NCBI GenBank assembly: GCA_013146195.2
Contig: CM028377.1
Coordinates: forward strand, 9,338,239 to 9,402,238
Source of the DNA: Codonopsis lanceolata
Lineage: Eukaryota > Streptophyta > Magnoliopsida > Asterales > Campanulaceae
Reading direction: 5' to 3'
Length of the DNA stretch: 64,000 nt
Positions within the stretch are counted from its first letter, which is position 1, and each line of letters starts with the position of its first letter. Under the pieces are notes generated by a model that was not told the origin of the DNA, did not search any database, and was given only the letters and a program-made list of their open reading frames with translations. Position numbers and translations under genes: made by a program. Below are positions 52,689 through 63,859 of the stretch, in pieces.

Positions 52689-54524
52689 TATGAGGTTCCC
52701 GGGATGCGCCCGCGCCCCGCGCGCCCTTGATTAGGGGTGCGTGTACGTGCAGATGCGGGACACCCTTGCTCTCGTTCCACCCTCCCTTGTTTATGGGAAG
52801 ACGAAATCAAAAGTGCGAGAGGAGTGCTGTCTATGTTAGTGCGTTGGAATGCGCCTCGGTTGCCTTTAGTGGATTTTTAACCCAGTATGGGAACTTATGG
52901 TTTCCTGCATCAAGTTATCCCTTTTTTAGGGGATACCAGGATATAAGAATGCATTACCCTTTCATTCCTATTTTCCTTTTTTTAGGGGAAAACAGAAAAG
53001 TACAAAAAAGGATATTGCGATGCCCCCACTATGGATTTTATTAAAAATAGCCTTATGACCCGTTTCAGATCACTATGGGAGCTTTGAGTTCCCCGTATCA
53101 AGTTATCCCTTTTTTAGGGGATATCAGGATATGAGAATACATCACCCTTCCATTCTCATTCTCCCATTTTTAGGGGAGAACGGAAAAGTGCAAAGAAGGA
53201 GTGTTGCGAGGCCCCACTGGAACCAAAAAATTTTAGAGTCGCCATCTTTATTTTAAGGCAGAAATAAAGCAAAACCAAAAAGAAAGAAAAATAAACTAGA
53301 GAAAAAAACGGATTTGGAGGCTAAGTTACGAGTTGGGAAGGTGCTAGGCACCCAACTCGCCCTTTCGGTCTCAAAAATAGTTTTTGGCTGAAGTATGTTT
53401 ATTGTTATATTTATTTAGCAAATAAATAAAACATTAAAAGACAGTAAATTAAAACAAATACATCCGTGGCTACATTATTTACGGACTTGCAGCCATTTCC
53501 TTATAATAATTACAAATGTATTTAAGAATATTTGGCCATTATAACGGCTCTTTTACATAATATTTTCTATTCTAATCCGGGCAGCAGAACGGATTATATT
53601 GACTACATTGTGTCGGATTTAAATAACAACTTTAAATAATAAATAAACGATAAAGTAAATAAATAAATAAAATAACGCCTCTTAAAGACTTTTACCTTTT
53701 AGAACGATAGTGTGCTCGCTCTGTCCTTCAGGGAGAGGGAGTCTTTTTTGTTGTTTGTTGTGTGGTTGTTGTTTTGATTTGGGCAGAGTGACTGCTTATT
53801 TCGGTGACTTTTGGCTTGTCTACTCGGGCAGAGTGACAGCTTATTTTAGTAGGTTTTGGCCTTTTTGGTTGGGCGGAATAACGGCTTAGTTTTTGTGTTT
53901 TTCAGCTCATTACTCGGGCAGAGTAACGACTTACTTTGGGATTTTTGGGCCGGGGAAGTGAGGTGGATACCTAACTACTAGGCTAGGGATCACTTATAAC
54001 CAGTGGATATTTATTTTGGCAGAGTTTGGACGGGGTTTGGAGACTTTAGTGGGCTTCACTCACCTATCTCACACCTCTCGTAACTAAGGCTTCGACGGAA
54101 CGCGGAGAAATCTCTCAGCATTACTCTACGATCTTTCTGAACAACTGAGAAGGGAGCCCAGCACCTTTATTTATAGGTGGGACGAGGGATTCATCCAGCA
54201 TTTCCTGAATTCTTCCGCCGGCTTCCTTGGTGTGTACCGCGGCCTTTACAAATTGTACAATGCTTTAAGTGAGAGGGCCACTGTAGCAGAGCTGGCGCGA
54301 CATGATCATCCCCTTGGCGCGGCGCCATGACCTTCATTAGGCCGCACGAAGCTCCTATTCCCTTTTCATTTTTGACACTTTCACCCCTCACAATTCACTG
54401 TTTTGCGCATCCTGCTTTGCCTTTCACATTTTTAACTCCTGTAACTTGACATTTGTTAAGTTTGAACAGTTCTTGATATCACATGTCAGTCACATATCAG
54501 GGGTACGAAATTGGGGTGTCTACA
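52689..54524 (-). repeat. Inner Tat 5' LTR
   Basis: It matches 32476-34312 throughout, including the ~188 bp and ~45 bp (53781-53950) tandem units. Its plus-strand left end is TATGAGG where the other LTR has TGTGAGG, so one terminal base has changed. The minus-strand TATA box lies at 54166-54175. Confidence 0.95.
54166..54175 (-). promoter_or_regulatory. TATA box, inner Tat 5' LTR
   Basis: The minus strand reads CCTATAAATAAAGG, about 350 bases from the 5' end of the LTR, and would drive gag-pol transcription. Confidence 0.72.
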
Positions 54525-54529
54525 TTGAC
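54525..54529. repeat. Target-site duplication TTGAC, right copy
   Basis: This is the second copy of the five bases that flank the inner Tat element, identical to 32471-32475. The outer RT reading continues directly from here. Confidence 0.95.
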
Positions 54530-55535
54530 ATCTATATGTGAGCCTCTCTTCAAACTCTTAAAGAAAAATACTGACCATGTCTGGGATAAGAAATTCCAAC
54601 TAGCCTTCGAGAAAATAAAAACCTATCTTACCAATCCACCTGTGCTAGCTCCTCCCGATACACATAAACCTCTCCTCCTATATTTAACCGTTACAGACAC
54701 GCCAGTAGGGGCTATGCTCGCCCAAGAAAAAGAAAATTCCTACATTGAAAACGCTATCTATTTCATAAGTAGGAAGCTGCAAGGAAGCGAGCTAAATTAT
54801 TCAGTACTAGAGAAAAGCTGCACTGGCCTAGTCTGGGCAACGCAAAGCCTCAAAACCTATCTGCAAGGACGATCCATCAAGCTTATCTCCAGAATAGATC
54901 CTATAAAATACATCTTCGGAAAGCTATCACTATCCAGCCGACTGGCTAAGTGGTCATTTCTTCTCAACGAGTTTGACATAACTTATGTCACACTAAAATC
55001 TATCAAAGGCAGCGTAATTGCAGACCATTTAGCCGATCTGCCCTTAAAAGCAGAAGATGCAGCTGAGCCTAGCTTCCCAAACGAAGGTGTCCTGGAAATT
55101 ACTAACCACAACACCAGCTGGCAAATGTTCTTTGACGGAGCCGCAAATAAAAGAGGTTTTGGCATAGGAATCTTGCTAATTGACCCAGCAGATTCCCACA
55201 CTCCGTTGGCTATAAGGTTGGAATTCGAATGCTCGAACAATACAGCTGAATACGAAGCTTGTATCACTGGCCTAGAAGAAGCTCTCCAAAAGGGAGCCAA
55301 AGACTTGGAACTCTTCGATGACTCTGCCCTGATCATAAATCAAGTCGAAGGGAAGTGGAAAACCCAAGATCCCCAACTGCAGCTCTATCACGCTAAGTTG
55401 GCAGCACTCGCCACCAAATTGATTCTATCTCGTTTCACTACTTGCCGCGAGATAGAAATCAATTTGCCGATGCCTTGGCCACTCTGGCATCACTGGTCCA
55501 AATTCCCATGGAAACTAATGTCCAGCCATTTATAG
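54525..55535 (+). CDS. Outer Tat RT end, RNase H and archaeal-type RNase H
   Basis: The frame continues the RT fragment of 32131-32475: CEPLFKLLKKNTDHVWDKK, then RNase H (LYLTVTDTPVGAMLAQE, VIADHLADLPLK). A second RNase H of the type found in Tat elements follows (MFFDGAANKRGFGIGILL, NNTAEYEACITGLEEAL, LFDDSALIINQVEG). A frameshift near 55420 cuts off the end of this second domain; the last ~35 residues are out of frame. The frame also extends upstream through the inner LTR end, which is an artefact of the insertion and not a real start. Confidence 0.92.
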   Translation: MTSICEPLFKLLKKNTDHVWDKKFQLAFEKIKTYLTNPPVLAPPDTHKPLLLYLTVTDTPVGAMLAQEKENSYIENAIYFISRKLQGSELNYSVLEKSCTGLVWATQSLKTYLQGRSIKLISRIDPIKYIFGKLSLSSRLAKWSFLLNEFDITYVTLKSIKGSVIADHLADLPLKAEDAAEPSFPNEGVLEITNHNTSWQMFFDGAANKRGFGIGILLIDPADSHTPLAIRLEFECSNNTAEYEACITGLEEALQKGAKDLELFDDSALIINQVEGKWKTQDPQLQLYHAKLAALATKLILSRFTTCREIEINLPMPWPLWHHWSKFPWKLMSSHL

Positions 55536-56897
55536 TTGGGAAAAAGGTCACGATCCTTGGTATTCAAACATAATAAATCTGCTTCAAAATCAATGCCGCT
55601 CCAGGCATACTGCTTGAAAATCAATGCCGCTCCTGAAGCAGATCACGATCCTTGGTATTCAGACATAATAAATCTGCTTCAGAAAGGGATCTATCCTCCC
55701 AGCTTAGACAAAAGGGTGAAAGTCTCCCTACGGAGATGGGCATCGCAATTCGTGTTTAGCGGTGGCAGCCTTTACAAAAGGCATTATCAAGACCTGAATC
55801 TACTATGTGTCGATCAAGTAAAAGCCGAGCAAATCATGGACCAGCTTCATGGTGGTACCTGCGGGCCCCACATGAATGGCCATATGTTATCCAAAAAATT
55901 TATCTGGTAGGGGTACTATTGGAGCACACTTGAAACCGACTGTATTCGGTGGGTGCGTCATTGCGACAAGTGCCAGCGTTTCGCAAATTTGCAGCACATG
56001 CCCCCGCACATCTTATATAACTCCACAGCCCCCTGGCCCTTTTCAACTTGGGGAATCGACGTCAGAGGCCAAATTCACCCGAAAGGATCCAATGACCACG
56101 AGTACGTTCTAGTAGCAGTCGACTACTTCACGAAGTGGGTGGAAGCCTCTTCCTATAAAGTTATAAATGCTCGAATGGTGTCCGAATTCATCCGGAGCAA
56201 CATTATATATCGATACGGAGTACCCTTCAAGATAATCTCCGATAGTGGCACACATTTTGAAGGGAACGTGAATCGTCTGTTTGACGAATTCAAGATCCAG
56301 AGGCATAAATCCTCCCCATACCGACCGCAAGCCAATGGTTTCGTTGAAGCAACCAACAAAACGCTAGAAAATATTATTAGAAAAATGGATGATACAGGAA
56401 GGGACTGGCCAGAAAAACTGCCACTAGCCCTTTGGGGCTACCGCACTTCAGTCCGCACACACACTGGGGCTACTCCTTATTCTCTAGCCTATGGCATGGA
56501 GGCAGTGGTGCCCATAGAAGTTGAGATCCTATCATTAAGAGTGATGATGGAATCCATCATATCAGAAATTGACTGGGTCAAAGGGCGATACGAAGAATTA
56601 GCCCTAATCGACGAACGTCGGTTGCTAGCCCTGGAGCACACCCGAGCATATCAAAGGCGAATAGCCCTAGCCTTTAATAAAAAAGTCAAAGGCCGCGACA
56701 TCCAAGTCAGAGACCTCGTGCTTCAAGAAAAACCCCCTAGTTATGTTGGTGCTAAGGGGAAATGGAAATCTCCTTGGATTGGACCTTATGTTGTTAAAGG
56801 GATCTGGTCAGGAGGTGCAGTACTCCTCACGAACCAAGAAGGGGAAGATCTTGTTCACCCCTTCAACCTTTACAAGCTCAAAAGGTACTATGCTTGA
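55536..56897 (+). pseudogene. Outer Tat integrase
   Basis: The first part has APEADHDPWYSDIINLLQKGIYP, HGGTCGPHMNGHMLSKKF and (next frame) CDKCQRFANLQHMPPH, the zinc-binding region, broken by a TAG at 55908-55910. The core is clean: TWGIDVRGQIHP, IISDSGTHFEGN and NGFVEATNKTLEN give the D, D, E triad. The C-terminal part to KRYYA follows. A ~94 bp local duplication (55549-55589 and 55643-55684) disturbs the linker before the zinc-binding region. The stop at 56895-56897 is followed by the duplicated stem-loop element. Confidence 0.9.
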
Positions 56898-56929
56898 GCC
56901 GATCAATCTGGCAGTTTCTTCCCTCTCTA

Positions 56930-57067
56930 GCTCGCTAGGTTGAAAACCCGAAAGGGCGGCCTATGCAAAATTAGAGCATATAAAAAAAAAGAAAAAAAGG
57001 AGAAATAAGGGCTCGCTAGGTTGAAAACCCGAAAGGGCAGCCTAGGCAAAAGTTAGAGCCTATAAAA
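56930..57067 (+). repeat. Duplicated stem-loop element after integrase (outer copy)
   Basis: Two copies about 80 bp apart read GCTCGCTAGGTTGAAAACCC then GAAAGGGC, GCCTA and a TATAAAAAA end. It is the same element as at 42131-42263, in the same relation to integrase. The stretch 57068-57362 after it has no frame. Confidence 0.88.
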
Positions 57068-57362
57068 AATGAATTAGGAGAAAAGGGGATGGAATGCACT
57101 TTCTGAATCCTCAGCATCCGACCTCCAGTCTTCAATATGCAGAGTCTTGACTGACAAAGAAAGAGGAAAACCACGACAAAAGCTCGCATTAAAATGCCAA
57201 AATATAAAACGGGTCATTTGGTGCAACTTAGGAATGACTACTTCAGATATTTAGATTATGCATTTATTGCATGTACATTTTATCTACTATTGCTTGCTAC
57301 CTCTACCCCCCTTGGTTCCCCCCAACCATCCTTTGTTTGCAGCTCAGCCCCGAAGCGGTCTA

Positions 57363-58971
57363 TCAATGCCCGCGGTGTCCGCCGAGCCGGGCCCATATAC
57401 TCCTTCTGCAAGGCGCTGAAGAGGCTCCAGTCTCACCAGCGTGAGAACCTCCAGAAGTATCCTCATCTTCATCATTCGCATCTCCATTATCCTGAATAGC
57501 TGTATTGCTCAGGCCAGCGCCATCATTCTTCTGGGCAGTACCCTATTCGCCAACTTGAGGAGGAGGGACAGCCTCACTTGGCTCCCAAGGATTATTCCGC
57601 CGGCTTGCATTGCTCAGTCGAGGAGGTGCGTTACTGGGACCTGCCTCATTCGGATCTGGAGCCATTCAGGCATCAAGGCCATGTACCCGCCTAAAATTCT
57701 CCTGCAAGGCTTGAGGGATCACCAGCCCCGAACTCTCTATGTCCTCGCCTATCTCCATTAGGCAAGCATCCAGACCACTGGTTATTCGACGGCCCAACAT
57801 CCGCCTCAGTGCTCGCCTAATCAGGCAGGAATGTCCTTCAGCAGCTACCATAATCCATGACAAGTATTCATGAAAAAGGAGCATGTAATCAGAATAGAGG
57901 TAAGCCACCTCAGCGAGTCAAAGTCCAGCTGCCATATATTGCTGATAAGGGTGCCCAAGTCCCTATTTATCTCCAGCTCCACAACTATAGGATGGCTCGC
58001 ATCAAGGATAAGCTGCTCCCTGCCAAATTGGCGCAAGACCATGTCCGCCCAATAAAAAGAGGTACACTCAATACCCGGCAAAATGACCAAGGAATAGACC
58101 CCGGTATACTAAAGAAAGCGACGGATCTGCCAGCGGCTGATGACCCATATAATCTCTATGGAGCCTCTGCGCAAGAAATTCTCAACCCAGTTGGACTCCG
58201 AGAAATTGGTCTAGGTGTAATGACCCCGGGAGCCATAAAGCCCTGGATTATACCGTGCTCCCATCGGCACTGGGGCCATCACCTAATTAAAATGCTCCTC
58301 TAACCACATATGAATCAAAAGAGAGCTGCCAGAGGGGAATAGCTCATCGCAAGTTGCCAAGGCGTCCATACCCGCCAGGGTCTCTGCCAAGATCACCGGA
58401 ATATTGTTCACCCGGCGATCCCGAGCCTGCAATACTAGGTCCATAACCCGCACATCAATATATCCGGGTTGGCCCACCAGCAGATACCACCCCGCAAGGC
58501 AAAGAAAAAGAGACAACAGCCGGCGTCGCAAATAATCAAGGTCATCCTCCCTGTACTCCGTAAAGTCTCCAGGAAGGACGGTAAAATTAAAGTTTACTCC
58601 ATTATAAAAGCCTGGAGTAGCTGCGCGAGTACTGCCAAAGAGCTCCCTATTTCCATGTAAGGACGCCTCCGTGAAGAAGGCACGCTAATAGGTCCAGCAG
58701 CGGTCATCCCCACCATAGCGCAGAATTCTTCAAAAGTGGGGCACATCTCGTTCATGCGAAAGTTAAAGAGATGGTCCTGAGCTGACCAAAATTTGGAGGC
58801 TCCTCTCAGCATATCCCAGTTAATGATAAGGGTCTGCTACGACATCAGACACCTGTACCCATAGATAAGCTCAAACCAGTCCCGTTCATCTGACCGCAGG
58901 GAAAGGACCCAAAAATCTAGGGCATTCTCATAAATTTCCATTTCCAAAGCTGTATGAGCTGGTGCAACCAT
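57363..58971 (-). pseudogene. Outer aORF-1: DUF7745-like protein gene, antisense to pol
   Basis: The ATG at 58971 starts MVAPAHTALEMEIYENALDFW, followed by SDERDWFELIYGYR, then LRGASKFWSAQDHLFNFRMNEMCPTFEEFCAMVG. A middle part follows (YLLVGQPGYIDVRVMDLVLQARDRR), then MAYLYSDYMLLFHEYLSWIM, and the C-terminal end RRSIWARLGG with a stop at 57363-57365. It is the counterpart of inner aORF-1, including the NPWE / PPPQ repeats. Frames shift several times (for example near 58840 and 58590). Retention of the same layout in both copies implies it was a gene of the ancestral Tat element. Confidence 0.72.
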
Positions 58972-59096
58972 TTTTGGAGAAAAGCAAAAGGCTATCTGAT
59001 AAAAAGAAGGGGAAACTGCGCAAAAGAAAGATCGAAAGCTTAAACAGAAGAAAAGGCATGCAGGCTGATGGAAAATTGAGCGTTGCCTTGTCCTCC

Positions 59097-59104
59097 ATTT
59101 ATAC
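59097..59104 (-). promoter_or_regulatory. TATA box of outer aORF-1
   Basis: The minus strand reads TTTTTGGGTATAAATGGAGG 126 bases before the ATG, matching the inner copy's TATA at 39725. The rest of the spacer 58972-59632 has no gene. Confidence 0.7.
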
Positions 59105-59632
59105 CCAAAAACTGAAGAAGCGGACAGTGCATGAATAGGGATTGCACAGGAAAGGCTCCCGGCGCCGCCAATAGCCTTCCCTGGCACCGCGCCTACATCC
59201 CTTATAGGTGGCGCCAGGATCTTGGCCACTGTTCCCCAAACTACCTTGTATCCCGGTACTGATTCCGACCATCCACTATTGCTCTGTCTGATCGCGAAGA
59301 AAATGCAGAAGCTATGAAAATAGCCTTCTGCGAATTGGGAAATATCCAGCATAGGAAGAGGCAGTTGCCTCTTCCTCCCCGCAGATTATCAGAAAAGCCT
59401 GCTCAAACCCGAAGTTGTATTTTTCTAAAAACCGTTTCTGAGCTACAGTGTGCCATTACCCCTAGATATTGGTCTAGATTTATTTTGTGCATGATTATTG
59501 AGTCTGCATTTTAAATTCTTGTATCATATCAAATTATATTGCATTGCATAAAATAATATGTGTACAGATTTTGGTACAAGGAAAAAGAAAAAGAAAGAAA
59601 AGAAAGGGCTAATAAATACAGGTATCTAAAAG

Positions 59633-61446
59633 CTAATGAGCACGGGAAGACTGGCTCCTATCAAGATTGCCTCCCATGACTCGAGGGCACTCTCCGCCAA
59701 TCTTATATGCTCATCCTCTCGGCCGAGCACGACTCGATCCGGCAGCCGCATCATCATCGTCATCGTCATTCCGGCGCCTGGTCTGCCGCACTGCATCATT
59801 CCCTCGGCAGGAGAACTCGTGCACTAACTTCTGATAAAGCTTGTTGATGCTGAAGAAACCCCGCAGCAGCTTCTTGTATGTAGACACGTTAACCTTAAAA
59901 AAAGTGAGACAACAAAAAAGAAGATATATCAGTCTCCAAAAAAAATATATGTATGATGAAAAAAAATGAAATAAAATTAAAAAAAGAAGATGTAAAAAGA
60001 AATGTGTCTACTGAGCGGGTCTACTCCGGGACCCGACACTCCTCAGGAATATCATGATCAAGGAGAACTTCCTCCACCATCCTATCGCCTGGATGATATC
60101 GAAAGGTGGAGAAAGCATCATCAGGTCCAGTAAACTCCAGATGCTCATCAAGAGATGGAATAGAAGGCCTCGGCCTAGCAAAAACATCTGAAGCACGCCT
60201 GGCTGTCGCAGGAACAAGAGGGGGAGGATGGAGCGTAGTCCTCAGAAAATCCTCATATGCCATAACTGGGAAGTCACTCAGAGGCATAGGAAATCTCGAT
60301 AGGTACTGATACCTGTTTGGCAAAAAGTCTGGCGCAACTACCCAAATGGGAGGCATAGGAGGTACCACTGGGGTGTCAAAAGTGAAGAGTGCTGGCGGTT
60401 GACCCGCTCGCCCATATATAACGAGTCAACCATGATGGATACCATCAGTATCCAGCACTGGCTCATCTCCAGCGTCATCGCATAATGCCCCATCAGGCCC
60501 CTTCAAGGAAGGAAGTGCACTATGCCTGCACTCGAGCTGGCAATCCGCTCCCGCACCCAATCTGTATTCGAGCAGCCGCCGTCCTGGTCCGGCCTGACTC
60601 TGTTCTCATTCACGAACTCAGCCAAGTAAGGTGGCTCGTGAAAACGCTGATGCAACCGACTCGGCATGAAATGAAAAAATGAAAAAGCCCAAACCTGAAA
60701 AAAAAAATCATCAACAAAAAAAAAATATGCTGCAAAAAAAAAAGAGAAAAAAAATAATAACAAAGGCAGGAAAAGAAAAGATACCTCCCACACCGGAGCA
60801 AGTCCGTTAAGAGTCGGCGAGTCATTGCGGATGGCTTTATCCATCGAGGCATACAGCTCGGCCAGGCCTACCTGCCCCCAGTCATAATCAGCAATGTGAT
60901 CAAAATCCCTCAGGCATGCCAGGATAGAAACCCTCAAGGTAGTGGATGAGTTGGAAAAAAGAGAAGTGCCAAGAAAAAAGAACAAAAATGCTCTAGCAAC
61001 GCGAGCTACGGCCTCGCTGTCATCCTTTGGAACCCTCTCGGCATTCTCTAGGAGCCATTTCCGCACGCTGCCAATGTAGACCTCATCCACCGATTTATAT
61101 TCGGGCTCAAAGCCCAAGAGATCTTCTACCACGTCATGGTGGCGATGAAGGGTGTAATCGGGTTCCAAAATCCTACCGATGCTGGTAGGAATATCGGTAA
61201 TTGCAGCAAAATCGCAGGGGGTCATGGTCGCCTCCCCCTAACTGAAGTGAAAGGTGTGGGTAGTATCCCACCAATAGCTCCTCAGAACCTCGAAGATGGG
61301 AAAGAAGCTGCGAAAGGGACCAAAAGCCCGCAAAACGTGCTGAAACCCGAGCCCTCAACTAAAACCTGTGTCGCCTCGAGCATCAAGCTATAAATGTCAG
61401 AAACATTGGCACAACTGGCACGAATGTGGATCAGGGGCTTGCGCAT
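59633..61446 (-). pseudogene. Outer aORF-2: spliced PMD gene, antisense to pol
   Basis: Exons matching the inner copy are 60785-61446, 60012-60694 and 59633-59893, with GT-AG introns at 60695-60784 and 59894-60011. They encode CANVSDIYSLMLEA, YWWDTTHTFHFS-type and MTPCDFAAITDIPTSIG, FFLGTSLFSNSSTTLRVS, YDWGQVGLAELYASMDKA, then VWAFSFFHFMPS and the end VMGGNLDRSQSSRAH. These are the core features of a plant mobile domain. Several frames are broken (exon 2 start, exon 3 end). The first exon is not visible: upstream lie low-complexity A-rich repeats. Intron positions agree with the inner copy, so splicing was ancestral. Confidence 0.75.
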
Positions 61447-62530
61447 CTAAAAAAAATATATAATAAAAGAAAAATGATAAGGTAAGTTTACTATCTTTTT
61501 ATTTTTCCTTCGCACATTATTAAATATAAGCATGTTGCATACATCGCATTTTGCAAATCGTCATAAAATCTTTGCATAATAATTTCTATATCGCATTTTT
61601 TGTATTAAAAAAATGTATATATTTTGCACTTTTGCATTCAAATTTTTTTTATTACATTTTAGCATAAAAAAATGCATCTTTTTGCATTCAAAATATATTT
61701 TGGGCATTTCGAAAGAAAAAGAAAATGATAATAATTTTTATATTGCATTTGAGCATTCAAAAATTTTGATTTGCATCTTTTAGCATCCCTATAAATGAAA
61801 AAAATGCATCTTTTTGCATTCAAAAATGTATTTTCGCATTTCGGCATCATAAAAAATGTGTGTTTATCCAAAACAAAAATAGAAAATGTGTGTTTTTCAT
61901 TTGAATATATAACACATTTTTGTATTTTCTTGGGCATAAAAAAAATGCTCATGCATAATATTAGCAAGCATCCCATAAATTTTATATGATACATTTGCAT
62001 CCAATAAAATGATATATGCATGCATTAGCCATTTATCATTTGCATTTATTGTCTAAATAATTGCATTTTAGCATTCACAAAAATAAAAATAAAATGTTGC
62101 AAATCTTGAAAGGAAAAATATTTCTATAGCATTTATTATGTCTCCGTACTATAAGCATTCCAGAAAAATTAATTTTATCGCATAAAATATCCTTGTAATA
62201 TTTTGCATGCATCCGAAAATATGTCCGAAAATATACCTGAAAAAAAATGCATCATATTCCAAAAAGTCTATTTCATAGGCATGCATCATATTAAAATATT
62301 TTTCAGCCTAAAACATGGATCATATAGCCAAATTGCATTAATAATATAAAGCATGCATCGCAGAGTCAAATAGTGCCAACTAGTTAAATTATGCATCGCA
62401 AAAATAAATTGTATAAATTTCATGGATAATCGTCAAATTGCATCATTCTAAAATATATATTGCATGCATAACCATTATAAGCAGGGTCAGGAACGCTCCA
62501 ACAGCCCAAAACAGTAGAAAAATCTAGCAG
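61447..62530 (-). other. Remnant of aORF-2 intron 1 in the outer copy
   Basis: Several blocks match the inner intron 1 in order (GATCTGCTARATTT, ATGGTTATGCATGCAATA, GAAATTTATACRATTTATTTTTGCGATGCAT, CTATATGATSCATGTTTTA). It is dense in GCATTT and CATGCA motifs. No coding sequence is seen. Confidence 0.65.
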
Positions 62531-63066
62531 ATCTGAAAGAAAAAATGCAAAAATAAAAAAATAAAAAGAAAAATGCATGAAAGAAAATATATGCAAAGTA
62601 TGCAAAAGAAGAAGAAACAAATGCAATGAGTAAAAAAGAAAAAAAGCAAAACATGCAATAAAAAAAATGAAAGAAAAAATGCAAAGCATGAAAGAAAAGA
62701 TGCAAGCATGAAAAAGAAAAAAAAGGCAAGAACAAAAATATATTCATGTATGTGTGCCAGAAGTAGAAAAAAAGAGAGGCAATGAGCAGCATAGAAAATA
62801 TATGTGCAAGCAGCAAAAAGAAGAATTTTCCAGCAGAAGTTGGAAATGCAGCAAATAGAGGAAAATTTCCAGCAAGAGTCGGAAATGCAGCAAAATATAG
62901 AAAATCCCCAGCATGAGTCCGCAAATGCAGCAAATGCAGCAAAAGCAGCAAAGTCAGCAAAGGCAACAACGATAGCAAATGCAACAAAGGCAACAAATGC
63001 AACAAATGCAGCAAATGCAGCAAAAGCAGCAAATGTGGCAGAAGTAGCAAAAGCAAAGCAATGGTA
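62530..63066 (+). repeat. A-rich low-complexity DNA and a GCAAATGCA-type microsatellite
   Basis: From 62530 to 62800 the sequence is A/G-rich with repeated ATGCAAA and AAAGAAAAA. From about 62925 to 63060 short units (GCAAATGCA, GCAAAAGCA, GCAACAAAT) repeat in tandem. Open frames across it give only Ala/Asn/Lys or Leu/His repeats and are not genes. Confidence 0.85.
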
Positions 63067-63123
63067 AGAAAAGGTAAAGTATTTTACCTTTTGCATGCAT
63101 GATTGTGTTCCACCATCGCATTC

Positions 63124-63800
63124 AACGAAGGACTGAGTTCCTGAGGATGCGATGCTTTCCTGCTTTATAGGAATAGCATATGATCATCTCCTCGTGGGGC
63201 GTAACCCCAAGAGGAATGATCAACCCTTGTTGTGTTCCACCTGGTTGTCGGATCTTTCCCTGAAGGGGCTGCAACCCCGGGTCATAGGGAAAGGCTATCG
63301 TGCTCTGACGAAGGACCGAGTTCCTGAGGAGATGATGCATTCCGCCGTCGTGTTCAACAAAGGGTGTCGACCCTTTGAGGATACGACATGCATTATGATT
63401 TGTGTTTTGGAACTTTCCCTGAAGGGGCTGCAACCCCGGGTCAGAGGGAAAGGCTATCGTGCTTTAACGAATGACTGAGTTCCTGAGGAGACGATGCATT
63501 CCGTCGTCGTTTTCGGCAAAGGGTTTCGACCCTTTGAGGATAAGACATGCATTATGATTTGTGTTTTGGAACTTTCCCTGAACGGGCTGCAACCCCGGAT
63601 CAGAGGGAATGGCTATCGTGCTCTGACGAAGGATTGAGTTCCTGAGGAGACGATGCATTCCGCCGTCGTGTTCGGCAAAGAGTTTCAACGCTTTGAGGAT
63701 ACGACATGCATTATGATTTGTGTTTTGGAACTGTCCCTGAAGGGGCTGCAACCCTTGGTTAGAAGGAAAGGCTATCGTGCTCGACGAAGGACTGAGTTCC
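63124..63800 (+). repeat. Tandem array of ~159 bp repeats in the outer Tat 3' untranslated region
   Basis: Units starting GACGAAGGA-CTGAGTTCCTG recur at about 63307, 63466, 63625 and 63783, with a shorter variant from 63124. Each contains CGACATGCATTATGATTTGTG, CTGAAGGGGCTGCAACCC and GGCTATCGTGCT. Tandem repeats in the 3' untranslated region are a known feature of Tat/Ogre elements and can seed satellite DNA. Confidence 0.9.
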
Positions 63801-63859
63801 TGAGGACACGATGTTTGACCTTGGAATCCCACCCAGCACTGTTTGTTTGCATTTGGGGG

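Larger units (their letters stand above)
32476..54524 (-). mobile_element. Inner Tat-lineage element, 22 kb, with two LTRs
   Basis: Two LTRs of 1837 and 1836 bp (32476-34312 and 52689-54524) in the same orientation flank an 18.4 kb interior. The element is bounded by the 5 bp target duplication TTGAC (32471-32475 and 54525-54529). Gag-pol reads on the minus strand, with a primer binding site beside the right LTR and a purine-rich tract beside the left. Two further genes lie on the plus strand between integrase and the 3' LTR. A 4.3 kb LINE and a short LINE tail are inserted in it. Gag core and protease are missing, so it is defective. Confidence 0.95.

Noticed and set aside
54483..54524. An upstream start for the outer Tat RNase H frame
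   Set aside because: These codons belong to the end of the inner LTR. The frame is continuous with RT only by chance of insertion, and the true upstream part is at 32131-32475.
59314..59514. Small plus-strand ORFs between the outer antisense genes
   Set aside because: They lie in the spacer between aORF-2 and aORF-1 of the outer copy and show no similarity to the same place in the inner copy.
62487..63096. Leu/His-rich or Ala/Asn/Lys-rich proteins of up to 190 residues
   Set aside because: These frames are translations of A-rich and GCAAATGCA microsatellite DNA with no domain.
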